A stretch of DNA of 64,000 nt from Methanobacterium sp. GTDB taxonomy: Archaea > Methanobacteriota > Methanobacteria > Methanobacteriales > Methanobacteriaceae. The first letter of the stretch is position 1; each line of letters begins with the position of its first letter. Location of the stretch: NCBI GenBank assembly GCA_030017655.1, contig JASEIM010000010.1:1-64000 (forward strand), written 5' to 3'. The translations under genes and the position numbers were made by a program. The notes beneath the pieces are model-generated. The model worked only from the letters and a program-made list of their open reading frames with translations, ran no database searches and was not told the origin of the DNA. Shown piece after piece: positions 45,621-54,519 of the stretch.

Positions 45621-46658
45621 TTATTTATTTAAAATTTCAATTTTTTCCATGTATTTTGAGTAAGTATCATCCAAACTTTCTCTGATAACTCTGGTATTTG
45701 CTGTAGCGCCTATAAACGTGGTTTCAAATTTGAATCGGGGTACTAAATGGATATGAATATGTTTGATGTGTTGTCCTGCTACTTCACCGAGGTTAACTCC
45801 AATATTTACTCCATCTGGTTTTATAACATCCCTTATAAGTAAGATTGCTTTTTGTACATTTTCAAATAAATTTTTAAGATCATTTGGATCTAATTGAGTT
45901 AAATCAGTGTAATGTTTTGTTGGAACAACTAAAAGATGGCCCTGGGTGTATGGTGCTATATTAAGAATTACCATACTTTTTCCATCATTGTAAAGCACAT
46001 TCTTTGAAACTTCTGGGTCACCTTCAGCCATTGCGCAAAATATACATGATATTTCCGGATTTTTTTGATGAGATTTTTCTACAGGTGAGGTAAATAAAAC
46101 TTTATGTCCATCATTTGTATTAAAAAGTTTTGAAATGCAAACAGCCATTTTTGCTACATCAACTGCATCTGTGCCTATTAATGAAATGGATGGCTCTTTA
46201 CCCCATGCCCCTTGATGATATATTACATCAGGAACATCTCCAATCCTTTTAATTGCAGCTTCAACCCCCCATGGGATTGTACCACCTTCAACTTCCCTTA
46301 TATGCTGGGGTTCGTCATTCCTATCATAAAATGAGACTTTAAGGCCTAATTTTTCGCATATATTGATTATTTTTTTATCAAATTTGATGTTCACAGCGCT
46401 TCGCTTTGAAGGGTCATGTTTCATGATAGATAAGACTAATCTGGCCATGTGAGATGATACCCCAAATTCTGGTTCCATAAAAGCTCTTGGTTTACCATGC
46501 ACTGTTGTTATACGTCCTGGAATACCTGCAACATCGTTAATATCCTTTGCATTTTCTTTTGCCATTACTATATTGCTTCTAACTTCTGGAATAAATGCAG
46601 CGAAGTCTTCGTTATTCTGCAGAATTTCAACTGCCATTTTAAGATTCTCTATTTCCAT
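45621..46658 (-). CDS. ThiN-HIT fusion protein
   Basis: A 345-residue two-domain protein. The N-terminal part (about residues 1-195) matches the ThiN-type thiamine-phosphate synthase domain: PGRITTVHGKPRAFMEPEFGVSSHMARLVL and VPDVIYHQGAWGKEPSISLIGTDAVDVA. The C-terminal part (about 205-340) is a HIT domain with CIFCAMAEGD and the triad GQHIKHIHIHLVPRF. HIT proteins hydrolyse or transfer nucleotidyl groups. The fusion suggests a nucleotide-linked step next to thiamine phosphate formation. No frameshift at the join. It stands alone on the minus strand. Confidence 0.85.
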   Translation of the reverse strand: MEIENLKMAVEILQNNEDFAAFIPEVRSNIVMAKENAKDINDVAGIPGRITTVHGKPRAFMEPEFGVSSHMARLVLSIMKHDPSKRSAVNIKFDKKIINICEKLGLKVSFYDRNDEPQHIREVEGGTIPWGVEAAIKRIGDVPDVIYHQGAWGKEPSISLIGTDAVDVAKMAVCISKLFNTNDGHKVLFTSPVEKSHQKNPEISCIFCAMAEGDPEVSKNVLYNDGKSMVILNIAPYTQGHLLVVPTKHYTDLTQLDPNDLKNLFENVQKAILLIRDVIKPDGVNIGVNLGEVAGQHIKHIHIHLVPRFKFETTFIGATANTRVIRESLDDTYSKYMEKIEILNK

Positions 46659-47122
46659 GTATAATAAATATAAATTTAATAAAATATAAGAGTTAGGATT
46701 TAGGGAAGTAAGGGCTGTTTAAGGCTTAATAGCTTTTTTAACTGACATAAAATATTTATTACATGGATATTTTTAGCTAAAAAATTAATTTAGGATATTT
46801 AATTAAACGAGTTAGTACAAGCATAAAATCCGATGAATGATATTATATAGAGCATAAATCCTGATAATTAAACTCAAAATTGAAATATGATTTGTAAATA
46901 AATATTAATACTGTATTAACCATTTAAAATGATTGATAAGACGATAAATTTTAAATATCTCTCTATAAATTAATCTATAATGACTCTAAATAGAATAAAG
47001 GACATTAATAGTGTTTTATTATGAATTTAGAATCAAAAATTATATATACTCTACTTAAATTATTATATTATGTCTAAATTCCATTAATCATATTTTTTTT
47101 GGAATAAATTGGGGGCGATAAG
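46659..47122 (+). promoter_or_regulatory. Leader of the first secreted paralogue
   Basis: A 464-bp AT-rich gap without a gene. AATCAAAAATTATATATACT (47031-47050) provides BRE- and TATA-like sequence about 75-80 nt before the proposed start. ATATTATGTC (47065-47074) recurs in the leader of the second paralogue (48857-48866), so the leaders are related. Confidence 0.45.
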
Positions 47123-48541
47123 ATTAAACGACAAATTTTAGCCACATGCTTTTTTATATTCGTGGTTTTTACAATAATTGGAAGCGTATCTGCTGAGGAT
47201 GGATCAACTTGTTCAACAGACACTTCATTGGATAGCATCGCGCCAACTATTGAAGGTATAAATCCAGCGAATAATTCTGTCAATGTCCCTGTTGATACGG
47301 TAATTAATGTTACTTTCAGTGAACCTATACAGGAAGGAAATACAACTATTGAGCTTAGAAACAGTACAGGAGCACTAATTCCTATAACTACATCAATCAG
47401 TGATAACATATTAACAATAACTCCTGTCAGCAGTTTAGCCAGAGGTGTTGAATATACTGTACTTTTTAATGAAAATAGTGTAAAGGACTTATCAGGTAAC
47501 GGAGTAGAATTTTATACAAGCACTTTTACTGTTGTTCCTTTAATGAAAGCGTACTGGATGTGGGGATCTGCTGTTGCGGGGGCTGATGTTACAGATCTTT
47601 CTAATAAAGGAATCACCGATTTATTTGTTTTAACAAGGGGAACCACAGGTAAATCTTATCTCAATGAATTACAGCTAGCAATAAGTAAATTTCAACCAGC
47701 AGGAATAAAGGTCCACGCATGGATAGTTTGTTTTAAAGATTCTAATGGTAATTTTGTAGATCCATCAGGTTACTACAGTTACACCAAAAAAGTCTATGTT
47801 AAAACAATTAAGTACTGGGGCAAAAAGAAAGTAGCATATAAAGTCTGGAAGAAAGTAAAATGGAAAAAAATCGGTAAAAGATGGAAATACAAGTGGATAA
47901 AAGTTATTAGATACAGATGGAGAAAAGGATGGATATATCAGCCAGTTTACAGTTACGTCACAGAAAAAGGATACAGTCAGAACTTCAACAATTATCTAGT
48001 TGATTATATTAAAGCAATAACTATTAACTACAAGGTTGATGGAATTCATCTTGATTACGTTAGATATTCAGGAGTGGCAAGTAAAAATCATGCTGCATAT
48101 CAGGAACCCGGAGGAGAGGTTGCAGCAATAAATGCGGTTACTGGATTTGTTAGCAGAGTCAATGCTGCCATTAAATCTATTGAACCTGGAATACTCCTTT
48201 CAGCAGCAGTAATGCCTGAATGCTCCACAAACGCAAAGTACTATGGACAGGACTACACAAAACTTGCCGACTATCTTGACTTCTTTGTACCTATGGCTTA
48301 TGAAGGAAATTACAATGCAAATAATGCATGGATTACAAGTGTTACAAGTTACATAGTTGCTCAAGCAAAAGGAAAGCCAGTATACTCAGGTTTAACAACA
48401 TACTGGTCAGACAGTGACACCAGGGTTTTATCAAATGAGGAATTGGATGCAGATGCACAAGCAGCAGAATCAGGCGGTGCAGATGGATTTGTACTTTTCA
48501 GATATGGAATAGGGGCTTATGTGCCTGATTGGCCGGCCTGA
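47123..48541 (+). CDS. Secreted glycosidase-like protein with Ig-like domain; proposed ATT start
   Basis: The proposed 472-residue product begins at ATT in IKRQILATCFFIFVVFTIIGSVSA, a normal signal peptide. GGGGGCGATAAG precedes the ATT, as GGAGGCAATATTA precedes the ATG of the next paralogue. The first in-frame GTG (47162) would cut off the basic signal start and has no ribosome-binding site. After the signal come a Big_5-like Ig domain (about 40-138) and a TIM-barrel glycosidase-like domain (141-472) with DGIHLDYVRYSG at the expected catalytic strand. The barrel carries a Lys/Trp/Tyr-rich insert (about 220-277). It has no pseudomurein-binding repeat, unlike its neighbours. Confidence 0.8.
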   Translation: MKRQILATCFFIFVVFTIIGSVSAEDGSTCSTDTSLDSIAPTIEGINPANNSVNVPVDTVINVTFSEPIQEGNTTIELRNSTGALIPITTSISDNILTITPVSSLARGVEYTVLFNENSVKDLSGNGVEFYTSTFTVVPLMKAYWMWGSAVAGADVTDLSNKGITDLFVLTRGTTGKSYLNELQLAISKFQPAGIKVHAWIVCFKDSNGNFVDPSGYYSYTKKVYVKTIKYWGKKKVAYKVWKKVKWKKIGKRWKYKWIKVIRYRWRKGWIYQPVYSYVTEKGYSQNFNNYLVDYIKAITINYKVDGIHLDYVRYSGVASKNHAAYQEPGGEVAAINAVTGFVSRVNAAIKSIEPGILLSAAVMPECSTNAKYYGQDYTKLADYLDFFVPMAYEGNYNANNAWITSVTSYIVAQAKGKPVYSGLTTYWSDSDTRVLSNEELDADAQAAESGGADGFVLFRYGIGAYVPDWPA

Positions 48542-48919
48542 AACTGAAAAGATCATAGGAAAGATAGAAAATTGGAAGCAATAGAACAAAAAATACTCAA
48601 ATTCTATATGAATTTGAGAAAAATTTCTTTTTTTATTAAATTTTATATATTTTATAATAAATATTAAATGAAGACTAATTAATACATATTTCAATTAAAG
48701 AGTTTATAATAACTGAATAAAAATCTTAAATAATTATAATAAATAGAATAACTACTTTTTAAATGTTTTTTTCAGCGCCTTAAATAAAAAAAGAATACTT
48801 AATTACTCTTTTCTAGAAATTTAAATCAAAAGATTTATATGTCTCCCACAACGATCATATTATGTCAATAACTCCAAATCGGTGTGACTGACATCTGGAA
48901 AAACTGGGAGGCAATATTA
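48542..48919 (+). promoter_or_regulatory. Promoter and leader of the second secreted paralogue
   Basis: A 378-bp gap. CAAAAGATTTATATGT (48827-48842) is an exact copy of the box upstream of the third paralogue (51711-51726). Each lies about 80-90 nt before the start codon, which implies a leader of about 55-65 nt and common regulation. ATGTCA and TGACAT form a small inverted repeat within this leader. Confidence 0.55.
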
Positions 48920-51169
48920 ATGAAGCGACTTTTGTTGCTTGTGATGCTCCTCTTATTGAGCGGGGCATTGCTTAATGTAACAGATATATATGCCGCCACA
49001 GAAAATTCACAGAATCCAGAAACAAACATAAACTCAAATATTGTACAGGAAAACCTATTAGAAACTCAAAATGATGAGAATATTCAAAATACTACAGGAG
49101 TTGTGGAAAACAATACAACAGAACCTGTAAGTAACTTAACAGAGGAAAATCTACAGATATCTGAGAATACTTCAAATTCAAGCCAAGAAACACAAAATAC
49201 ACATAACAGCACTAATTTAACTAACGTTCAAGATTCTAACGACGCCGCAGGAGATGAAATATATAAAAATGTTCACGGGATATGGCTAAAAGCCGAAGAT
49301 GTGAACAAATTAGATATAGATGAGATCAAAAAAGCAGGGATTACTGATATATTCATTAAAGCTAACATACTCACGACACCAACATACCAAAACGTGCTAA
49401 AAGCACTTTTAGATAAACTCAAAAGCACAAATACCAATGCAAGAGTACATGCATGGATCACATGCTTCAAGGATTCGAATGGAAACTGGATAGATCCACA
49501 GGGAAAATTCAGTTATACAGTAAAAGTTCCATATACAGTAGCTACTAAGGTAGCTTACAAAAAATCCTGGTATAAAACCTGGTATAAATATTGGTATAAA
49601 TATAAAGGCAAATGGAAGTACAAATGGAAGTACAAGTGGAATTACAAATGGCTATATAAAACTCAATACACCACCACATACAAATATGAAACAAAAACCG
49701 GCCAAAGCACTGCATATGTGGATGGATTAATAAAATCAATCACTGATATAGTAAAAAATTATGGCATTGATGGAATCCATCTTGATTACATTCGTTATTC
49801 CGGATCCGGCGATAATGCCGCCTATCTACATCCGGGAGGAACAGAAGCAATAACCTCATTTGTTCAGAGGGTAAATGTTGCTGTGAAAGCAATTAAGCCT
49901 AAAGTGGCAATTTCAGCGGCTTTAATGCCTGAATGTTCCACAAACGCGAAATACTACGGACAGGACTACACAAAACTTGCACAATACCTTGATTTCCTTG
50001 TTCCAATGATTTACAAGGGAAATTATAAAAAGGATTCTGCCTGGATTGGTACAACAACAAAATGGATTGTTGAACATTCTGGGGGAAAACCGGTGGTTGC
50101 AGGACTTCAAACCTACCGTTCAGACAATGATCTAACCCAGATACCTGCAAATGAATTAAATGAAGACATAGCAGCAGCAATCAATAATAAAGCATCTGGA
50201 TATGCATTATTCAGATATGGGTTGATTGAGGAGGATTTCTTCAATCAAGGTGATAGTACAATTAAATTCACCATAAGTCAAATTCAAAGCGCAGCAGCAA
50301 GTATCAAATCATACATTGAAACAAACCACAGACTACCAAATTATGTTACAATCGGTACAAAGCAGGTTTTAATGCCTGAAATGTTAAGGTTGATGACTTT
50401 AAGTGTACTTCAGTTGAACAGCAGTATTAAAACCTCATTAACACTTAAAAATGTCGATTCACCTTCAGATCCAACTGAAAGCACTGTAATAGGGGAAATA
50501 ACCTTATCAGAATATCTAAATATTGCTCAAAGAATTAAGTCTTATATAGACTCAAATGGTGCTGCACCAAATCATGCATCAAGTTCTTTAGGAAATATTG
50601 GATATGAATCAGCCATTTATATGTATTCCAAGATATTGGGCTTTTACAATAGTAATAACCGGTTACCAAACTATGTTACAATGAACATTTGGAAGGAAAC
50701 TTCCATACCATCAGATCTTGAAAAATATTTGAATCCTACCAAAAACTGTCAATCAGACAATGCTAAAATCATAGCACTGGCAGCTTCACTTACACAAGGG
50801 ACAAGTTCAACCTATGATAAAGGTTTAAAAATCTTTAACTGGGTAAGGGATAATTTGAGCTATTCCTTTTACTACAATACCAAATACGGGGCGGTGAACA
50901 CATACCTGAACAGAGAAGGAAATTGTGTTGACCACTCGCATTTGTTGATTGCACTGGCAAGAGCAGCGGGAATTCCAGCAAGATATATGCATGGAACTTG
51001 TAACTTTACAAGTGGAAATGTCTATGGACATGTCTGGGCACAGTTATGGATAGATGGAAAATGGTATGATGCCGATGCGATAAGCTCTAAAAATACGTTG
51101 GGTGTCATTAATAACTGGAACAAGAATACAGTAGTCATGAAGGGTAATTACATAGAATTACCTTTCTAA
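48920..51169 (+). CDS. Secreted two-headed pseudomurein hydrolase: glycosidase-like barrel, PMB repeats, C71-type domain (ATG start)
   Basis: A 749-residue protein. Signal peptide 1-25. A linker rich in Asn, Gln and Thr (26-115). A glycosidase-like barrel (about 119-437) with GIHLDYIRYSG. Within the barrel is a striking insert (about 198-257) made of Trp, Tyr and Lys repeats. Two pseudomurein-binding repeats (about 447-503 and 526-590, each with LPNYVT or similar). The C-terminal domain (607-749) has Cys669 (GNCVDHSH), His704 (YGHVWAQ) and Asp719, the triad of peptidase C71 pseudomurein endoisopeptidases (PeiW/PeiP). A single protein could thus cut both glycan and peptide. GGGAGG lies 8 nt before the ATG. 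T8 at 51173-51180 follows the stop. Confidence 0.88.
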   Translation: MKRLLLLVMLLLLSGALLNVTDIYAATENSQNPETNINSNIVQENLLETQNDENIQNTTGVVENNTTEPVSNLTEENLQISENTSNSSQETQNTHNSTNLTNVQDSNDAAGDEIYKNVHGIWLKAEDVNKLDIDEIKKAGITDIFIKANILTTPTYQNVLKALLDKLKSTNTNARVHAWITCFKDSNGNWIDPQGKFSYTVKVPYTVATKVAYKKSWYKTWYKYWYKYKGKWKYKWKYKWNYKWLYKTQYTTTYKYETKTGQSTAYVDGLIKSITDIVKNYGIDGIHLDYIRYSGSGDNAAYLHPGGTEAITSFVQRVNVAVKAIKPKVAISAALMPECSTNAKYYGQDYTKLAQYLDFLVPMIYKGNYKKDSAWIGTTTKWIVEHSGGKPVVAGLQTYRSDNDLTQIPANELNEDIAAAINNKASGYALFRYGLIEEDFFNQGDSTIKFTISQIQSAAASIKSYIETNHRLPNYVTIGTKQVLMPEMLRLMTLSVLQLNSSIKTSLTLKNVDSPSDPTESTVIGEITLSEYLNIAQRIKSYIDSNGAAPNHASSSLGNIGYESAIYMYSKILGFYNSNNRLPNYVTMNIWKETSIPSDLEKYLNPTKNCQSDNAKIIALAASLTQGTSSTYDKGLKIFNWVRDNLSYSFYYNTKYGAVNTYLNREGNCVDHSHLLIALARAAGIPARYMHGTCNFTSGNVYGHVWAQLWIDGKWYDADAISSKNTLGVINNWNKNTVVMKGNYIELPF

Positions 51170-51172
51170 TAC

Positions 51173-51180
51173 TTTTTTTT
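51173..51180 (+). terminator. Oligo-T terminator after the second paralogue
   Basis: Eight T residues begin 4 nt after the stop codon. Archaeal RNA polymerase ends transcripts at such runs without a hairpin. Confidence 0.5.
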
Positions 51181-51745
51181 AAATCAGGAACTAACATTAT
51201 TTTTGAGTATTAGGTCCAGATTATGAAATAAAATTAATAATCATTTAATACTAAATTTAAATATTAAATCATTTTATTAAGTATTATATTAATTTTATGA
51301 GTTATATTTATTTTCTGGTTTTTTAACGGTTAATTATGGTTTTAACCTTGTTATTCATAAATTAATGCACTTTAAAATTAATTTAAGCGGTAATGAGTTA
51401 AATAACAGAGATATGTTCTGGGAAGTCATTAAATATAACTCAATATAAATAATTAAATGTTTAAAATATCTATATATTGGCCTATTTTTGAATTTAAACC
51501 TATAAACACTTGATTATTGATTAAAAATTGAAATATAAATTGATAAAAACTTATAAATAGCTAAATTTATTAGAATTTGGTTTTGGATGATATAATGTAT
51601 AACGAATGTTAATGGATAACAAAGACCAATAAATGCAAATAATAAAACGCTATTAAAATGTTTTAAATGTTAAAAAAAGCTATATATTCCCTTTATTTTT
51701 GATTTTAGACCAAAAGATTTATATGTTTAATAACACTATCCTCAC

Positions 51746-51784
51746 TTGTAAATAAAATACCTTTAATTTAGGGTTTATTTACAA
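51746..51784 (+). promoter_or_regulatory. Leader hairpin before the ATC-start gene
   Basis: TTGTAAATAAA (51746-51756) and TTTATTTACAA (51774-51784) form a perfect 11-bp stem with a 17-nt loop; ACCT and AGGT-like parts of the loop may extend it. It ends 12 nt before the GGAGG site. It is well placed to control translation of the gene that starts at 51809. Confidence 0.6.
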
Positions 51785-51808
51785 TTTGGATAAACAGGAG
51801 GCGGTATA

Positions 51809-54472
51809 ATCAAGCGACACTCGTTGCTTGTAATGCTACTTATTTGCGGCATGTGTATATCTACAGTTGGTAGTACATTTGCTGCTGCTGAAAGTCAGCA
51901 AACAGCGGAAAATATCGTAAATTCCAGCTTAAATAATGAAAATACAGCAAATATCCAATACCCAGTGGATAATGTAGTCTCAAAGGAAACTCAAAATACG
52001 ATACAAGAAAAGAATGCAATTCAAACAACAAACAATAACCAAAATACTCCAATAAACACTGAAACCAGTGAAGATGAGCAGTTAGAAACTTCGAGCATAA
52101 CACAACAAAATATCCAGAATAATACATCTTTAAACAGCCAAAATACAGTAACTGAAGAGGCAAACAAACAAAACGCAGATTTATCTGCATTAAATAGCAA
52201 CCAAAATTCAGTAGATACAGTTTCAGATTCAGCGCAAAAAAAAGAATCCATACAAGATTCAGTGAATTCAGGAAATTTACAGGCTGCAGCAGGGGAAACA
52301 TACGTTAACATTCGTGGCATCTGGCTAAAAGCAGAAGATGCAAGCACTATTACCTTGAGTGAACTTAAGAATGCAAATATAACCGATATATTTGTTAAAA
52401 CAAACAGAATTTCAACTCCAACATATGAAAGCGTATTGAAGGACATCCTGGGAAAATTCCAGAATTCAGGAATTAGAATCCATGCATGGATCACGTGTTT
52501 TAAGGATGCAAATGGTAACTGGATTGATCCAGCCAATACCACTCAAAGAAGCACTCTATTGAACTTCATAACTGACATCACTAAAAATTATTCAATAGAT
52601 GGTATTCATCTTGATTATGTGAGATACTCAGGAGTTGGCGAAAATGCAGCTAAAATGCATCCTGGTGCAACAAACACAATAACTTCATTTGTAAAGGACG
52701 TATACAATACAGTAAAATCCATCAAACCGAAAGTAGCTGTTTCAATGGCAGTAATGCCAGAAGGAGCTAACAACGCAAACATTTATGGTCAAGACTACAA
52801 AGCACTTGCACCTTACCTTGATTTCATTGTTCCAATGATTTACAAGGGAAACTATGGACAGGACACCTCATGGATTGGTTCAGCTACAAAATACATTGTT
52901 GATCAAGTAGGTGGGAAACCGGTGGTTGCAGGACTTCAAACATACGTTTCAGACTATGATACATCATTGTTAACTGCAGATGATTTAAATCAGGACATTA
53001 AATCGGCAACAGAAAACGGCGCATCTGGATATGCACTGTTCAGATATGGAATGGTCAGTCAGGATTTCTTAAAGCCACCAAGCTTTACCTTAAGCCAGAT
53101 TAAGGACGCTGCCAGTAAAGTTAAAGCGTTTATTGAAACCAACAAAATGCTTCCAAACTTTGTAACCGTAGGTACAACCCAGGTTAAAATATCAGACTTC
53201 CTTAAACTAATGACAACAAGTGTTTTACAATTGAACAGTGGAAAAACAACAACAATAACACTCCAGAATGTTTTTGCCCCTACAGGTTCTACAGGATCAT
53301 TTGTAAGTGGAAACATCAATAAAGCAGGATATCTGGACATTGCAAACAGAATAAATACATTTATCAGTACCAATGGTGCAGTACCGAATTATTCTACAAC
53401 TAAACTTGGAAAGATTCCATATGAATCTCTGGTTTACATGTACGCTAAAATCCTGAACTTCTCTAAGACAAACAATTATCTACCAAATTACGTTTCAATG
53501 AATCCAGCGATGAAAATAGCCTCACCAAAAGTGAGTACAATTTCAACAACAACTTTCAGTTTAGATCAGATTAAAAAAGCAGCGACAAGCGTTAAAACGT
53601 ACATTGAGACCAATAAAGCACTTCCAAATTATGTAACAGTTGGTAATGAACAGGTTAAAATGACTGACTTCTTAAGATTGTTACTGATTGGAACAATTGA
53701 AATTAATGATGGATCAAAAGCGCCAGTATCACTTAAAACAGTAAAAGCTCCAGTAACCCCAAGTGAAAGTATTAATAATGGAACAATAGACGAAACAGGA
53801 TATATTGACCTTGCAAAAAGAGTAAAAGCGTTCATTGATGCAAATGATTCAATACCCAACCATGCTACAACCATTCTTGGTGAAATGAAATATGAATCTT
53901 TAGTTTACATGTTTTCGAAGATACTCAGCTTCTACAATACCAACAGCAGACTTCCAGGTTATGTTTCAGTGGATCCATGGAGCAAGGTTTCAACATCTAG
54001 CATGCAGGTGCCAGATGAGTTACAGAAATATTTAGCAGCCACAGCAAATTGTCAGGTGACCAATGCACAGATTAAATCACTTGCAGCATCAATAACAAGT
54101 GGTAAAACTTCTGCATACGATAAAGCAGTGGCAATATTCAACTGGGTAAGAGACAAAATAGGTTATTCCTTTTATTATAACACCAAATATGGTGCAGTAG
54201 GAACTTTAAATGCAAGAACAGGAAACTGTGTGGATACAGCACATCTTGTTATTGCTCTTTCAAGAGCTGTAGGTCTACCTGCCATGTATGTCCATGGTAG
54301 TTGTCGGTTTACAAGCGGCAACGTATATGGACACGTTTGGGCCAGAATATGGGTAGATGGCAAATGGTATGCTGCAGACGCAACCAGTTCCAGAAACACC
54401 TTTGGAGTTGTAAACAACTGGAATACAGCTACATACACTTTAAAGGGTACATATGCTTCATTACCTTTCTAG
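51809..54472 (+). CDS. Secreted two-headed pseudomurein hydrolase, third paralogue; proposed ATC start
   Basis: An 887-residue protein if it starts at ATC (51809). GGAGG lies 7 nt before the ATC, and the next codons AAG CGA match the ATG AAG CGA of the second paralogue. The TTG at 51824 would lie 22 nt from the ribosome-binding site and lose the basic signal start. Signal peptide 1-28. An N/Q/T/S linker (to about 165). A glycosidase-like barrel (169-417) with GIHLDYVRYSG and no Trp/Tyr/Lys insert. Four pseudomurein-binding repeats (about 425-482, 505-565, 583-640, 663-725). The C71-type domain (745-887) has Cys807, His842 and Asp857. Probably a cell-wall autolysin. Confidence 0.85.
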   Translation: MKRHSLLVMLLICGMCISTVGSTFAAAESQQTAENIVNSSLNNENTANIQYPVDNVVSKETQNTIQEKNAIQTTNNNQNTPINTETSEDEQLETSSITQQNIQNNTSLNSQNTVTEEANKQNADLSALNSNQNSVDTVSDSAQKKESIQDSVNSGNLQAAAGETYVNIRGIWLKAEDASTITLSELKNANITDIFVKTNRISTPTYESVLKDILGKFQNSGIRIHAWITCFKDANGNWIDPANTTQRSTLLNFITDITKNYSIDGIHLDYVRYSGVGENAAKMHPGATNTITSFVKDVYNTVKSIKPKVAVSMAVMPEGANNANIYGQDYKALAPYLDFIVPMIYKGNYGQDTSWIGSATKYIVDQVGGKPVVAGLQTYVSDYDTSLLTADDLNQDIKSATENGASGYALFRYGMVSQDFLKPPSFTLSQIKDAASKVKAFIETNKMLPNFVTVGTTQVKISDFLKLMTTSVLQLNSGKTTTITLQNVFAPTGSTGSFVSGNINKAGYLDIANRINTFISTNGAVPNYSTTKLGKIPYESLVYMYAKILNFSKTNNYLPNYVSMNPAMKIASPKVSTISTTTFSLDQIKKAATSVKTYIETNKALPNYVTVGNEQVKMTDFLRLLLIGTIEINDGSKAPVSLKTVKAPVTPSESINNGTIDETGYIDLAKRVKAFIDANDSIPNHATTILGEMKYESLVYMFSKILSFYNTNSRLPGYVSVDPWSKVSTSSMQVPDELQKYLAATANCQVTNAQIKSLAASITSGKTSAYDKAVAIFNWVRDKIGYSFYYNTKYGAVGTLNARTGNCVDTAHLVIALSRAVGLPAMYVHGSCRFTSGNVYGHVWARIWVDGKWYAADATSSRNTFGVVNNWNTATYTLKGTYASLPF

Positions 54473-54491
54473 GTGGGAGTATATGTCTCAA

Positions 54492-54499
54492 TTTTTTTT
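54492..54499 (+). terminator. Oligo-T terminator after the third paralogue
   Basis: Eight T residues 20 nt after the stop, in a short gap before the convergent histidine kinase gene. Confidence 0.45.
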
Positions 54500-54519
54500 A
54501 AATGGTGATAACCAATAAA

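Larger units (their letters stand above)
51170..51808 (+). promoter_or_regulatory. Long leader region of the third secreted paralogue
   Basis: A 639-bp gap without a gene. CTATATATT with a similar A/T-rich surround occurs twice (about 51470 and 51680), which looks like a partly duplicated promoter block. CAAAAGATTTATATGT (51711-51726) is the likely active box, shared with the second paralogue. Confidence 0.5.

Noticed and set aside
47162..48541. GTG at 47162 as the start of the first secreted paralogue
   Set aside because: It would remove the Lys-Arg start of the signal peptide and has no ribosome-binding site, while GGGGG stands correctly spaced before the ATT at 47123.
51861..52542. Long open frames opposite the linker of the third paralogue
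   Set aside because: They are produced by the biased Asn, Gln and Thr codons of the linker on the other strand and have no start signals.
51824..54472. TTG at 51824 as the start of the third secreted paralogue
   Set aside because: It lies 22 nt from GGAGG and removes the basic signal-peptide start that is conserved with the second paralogue.
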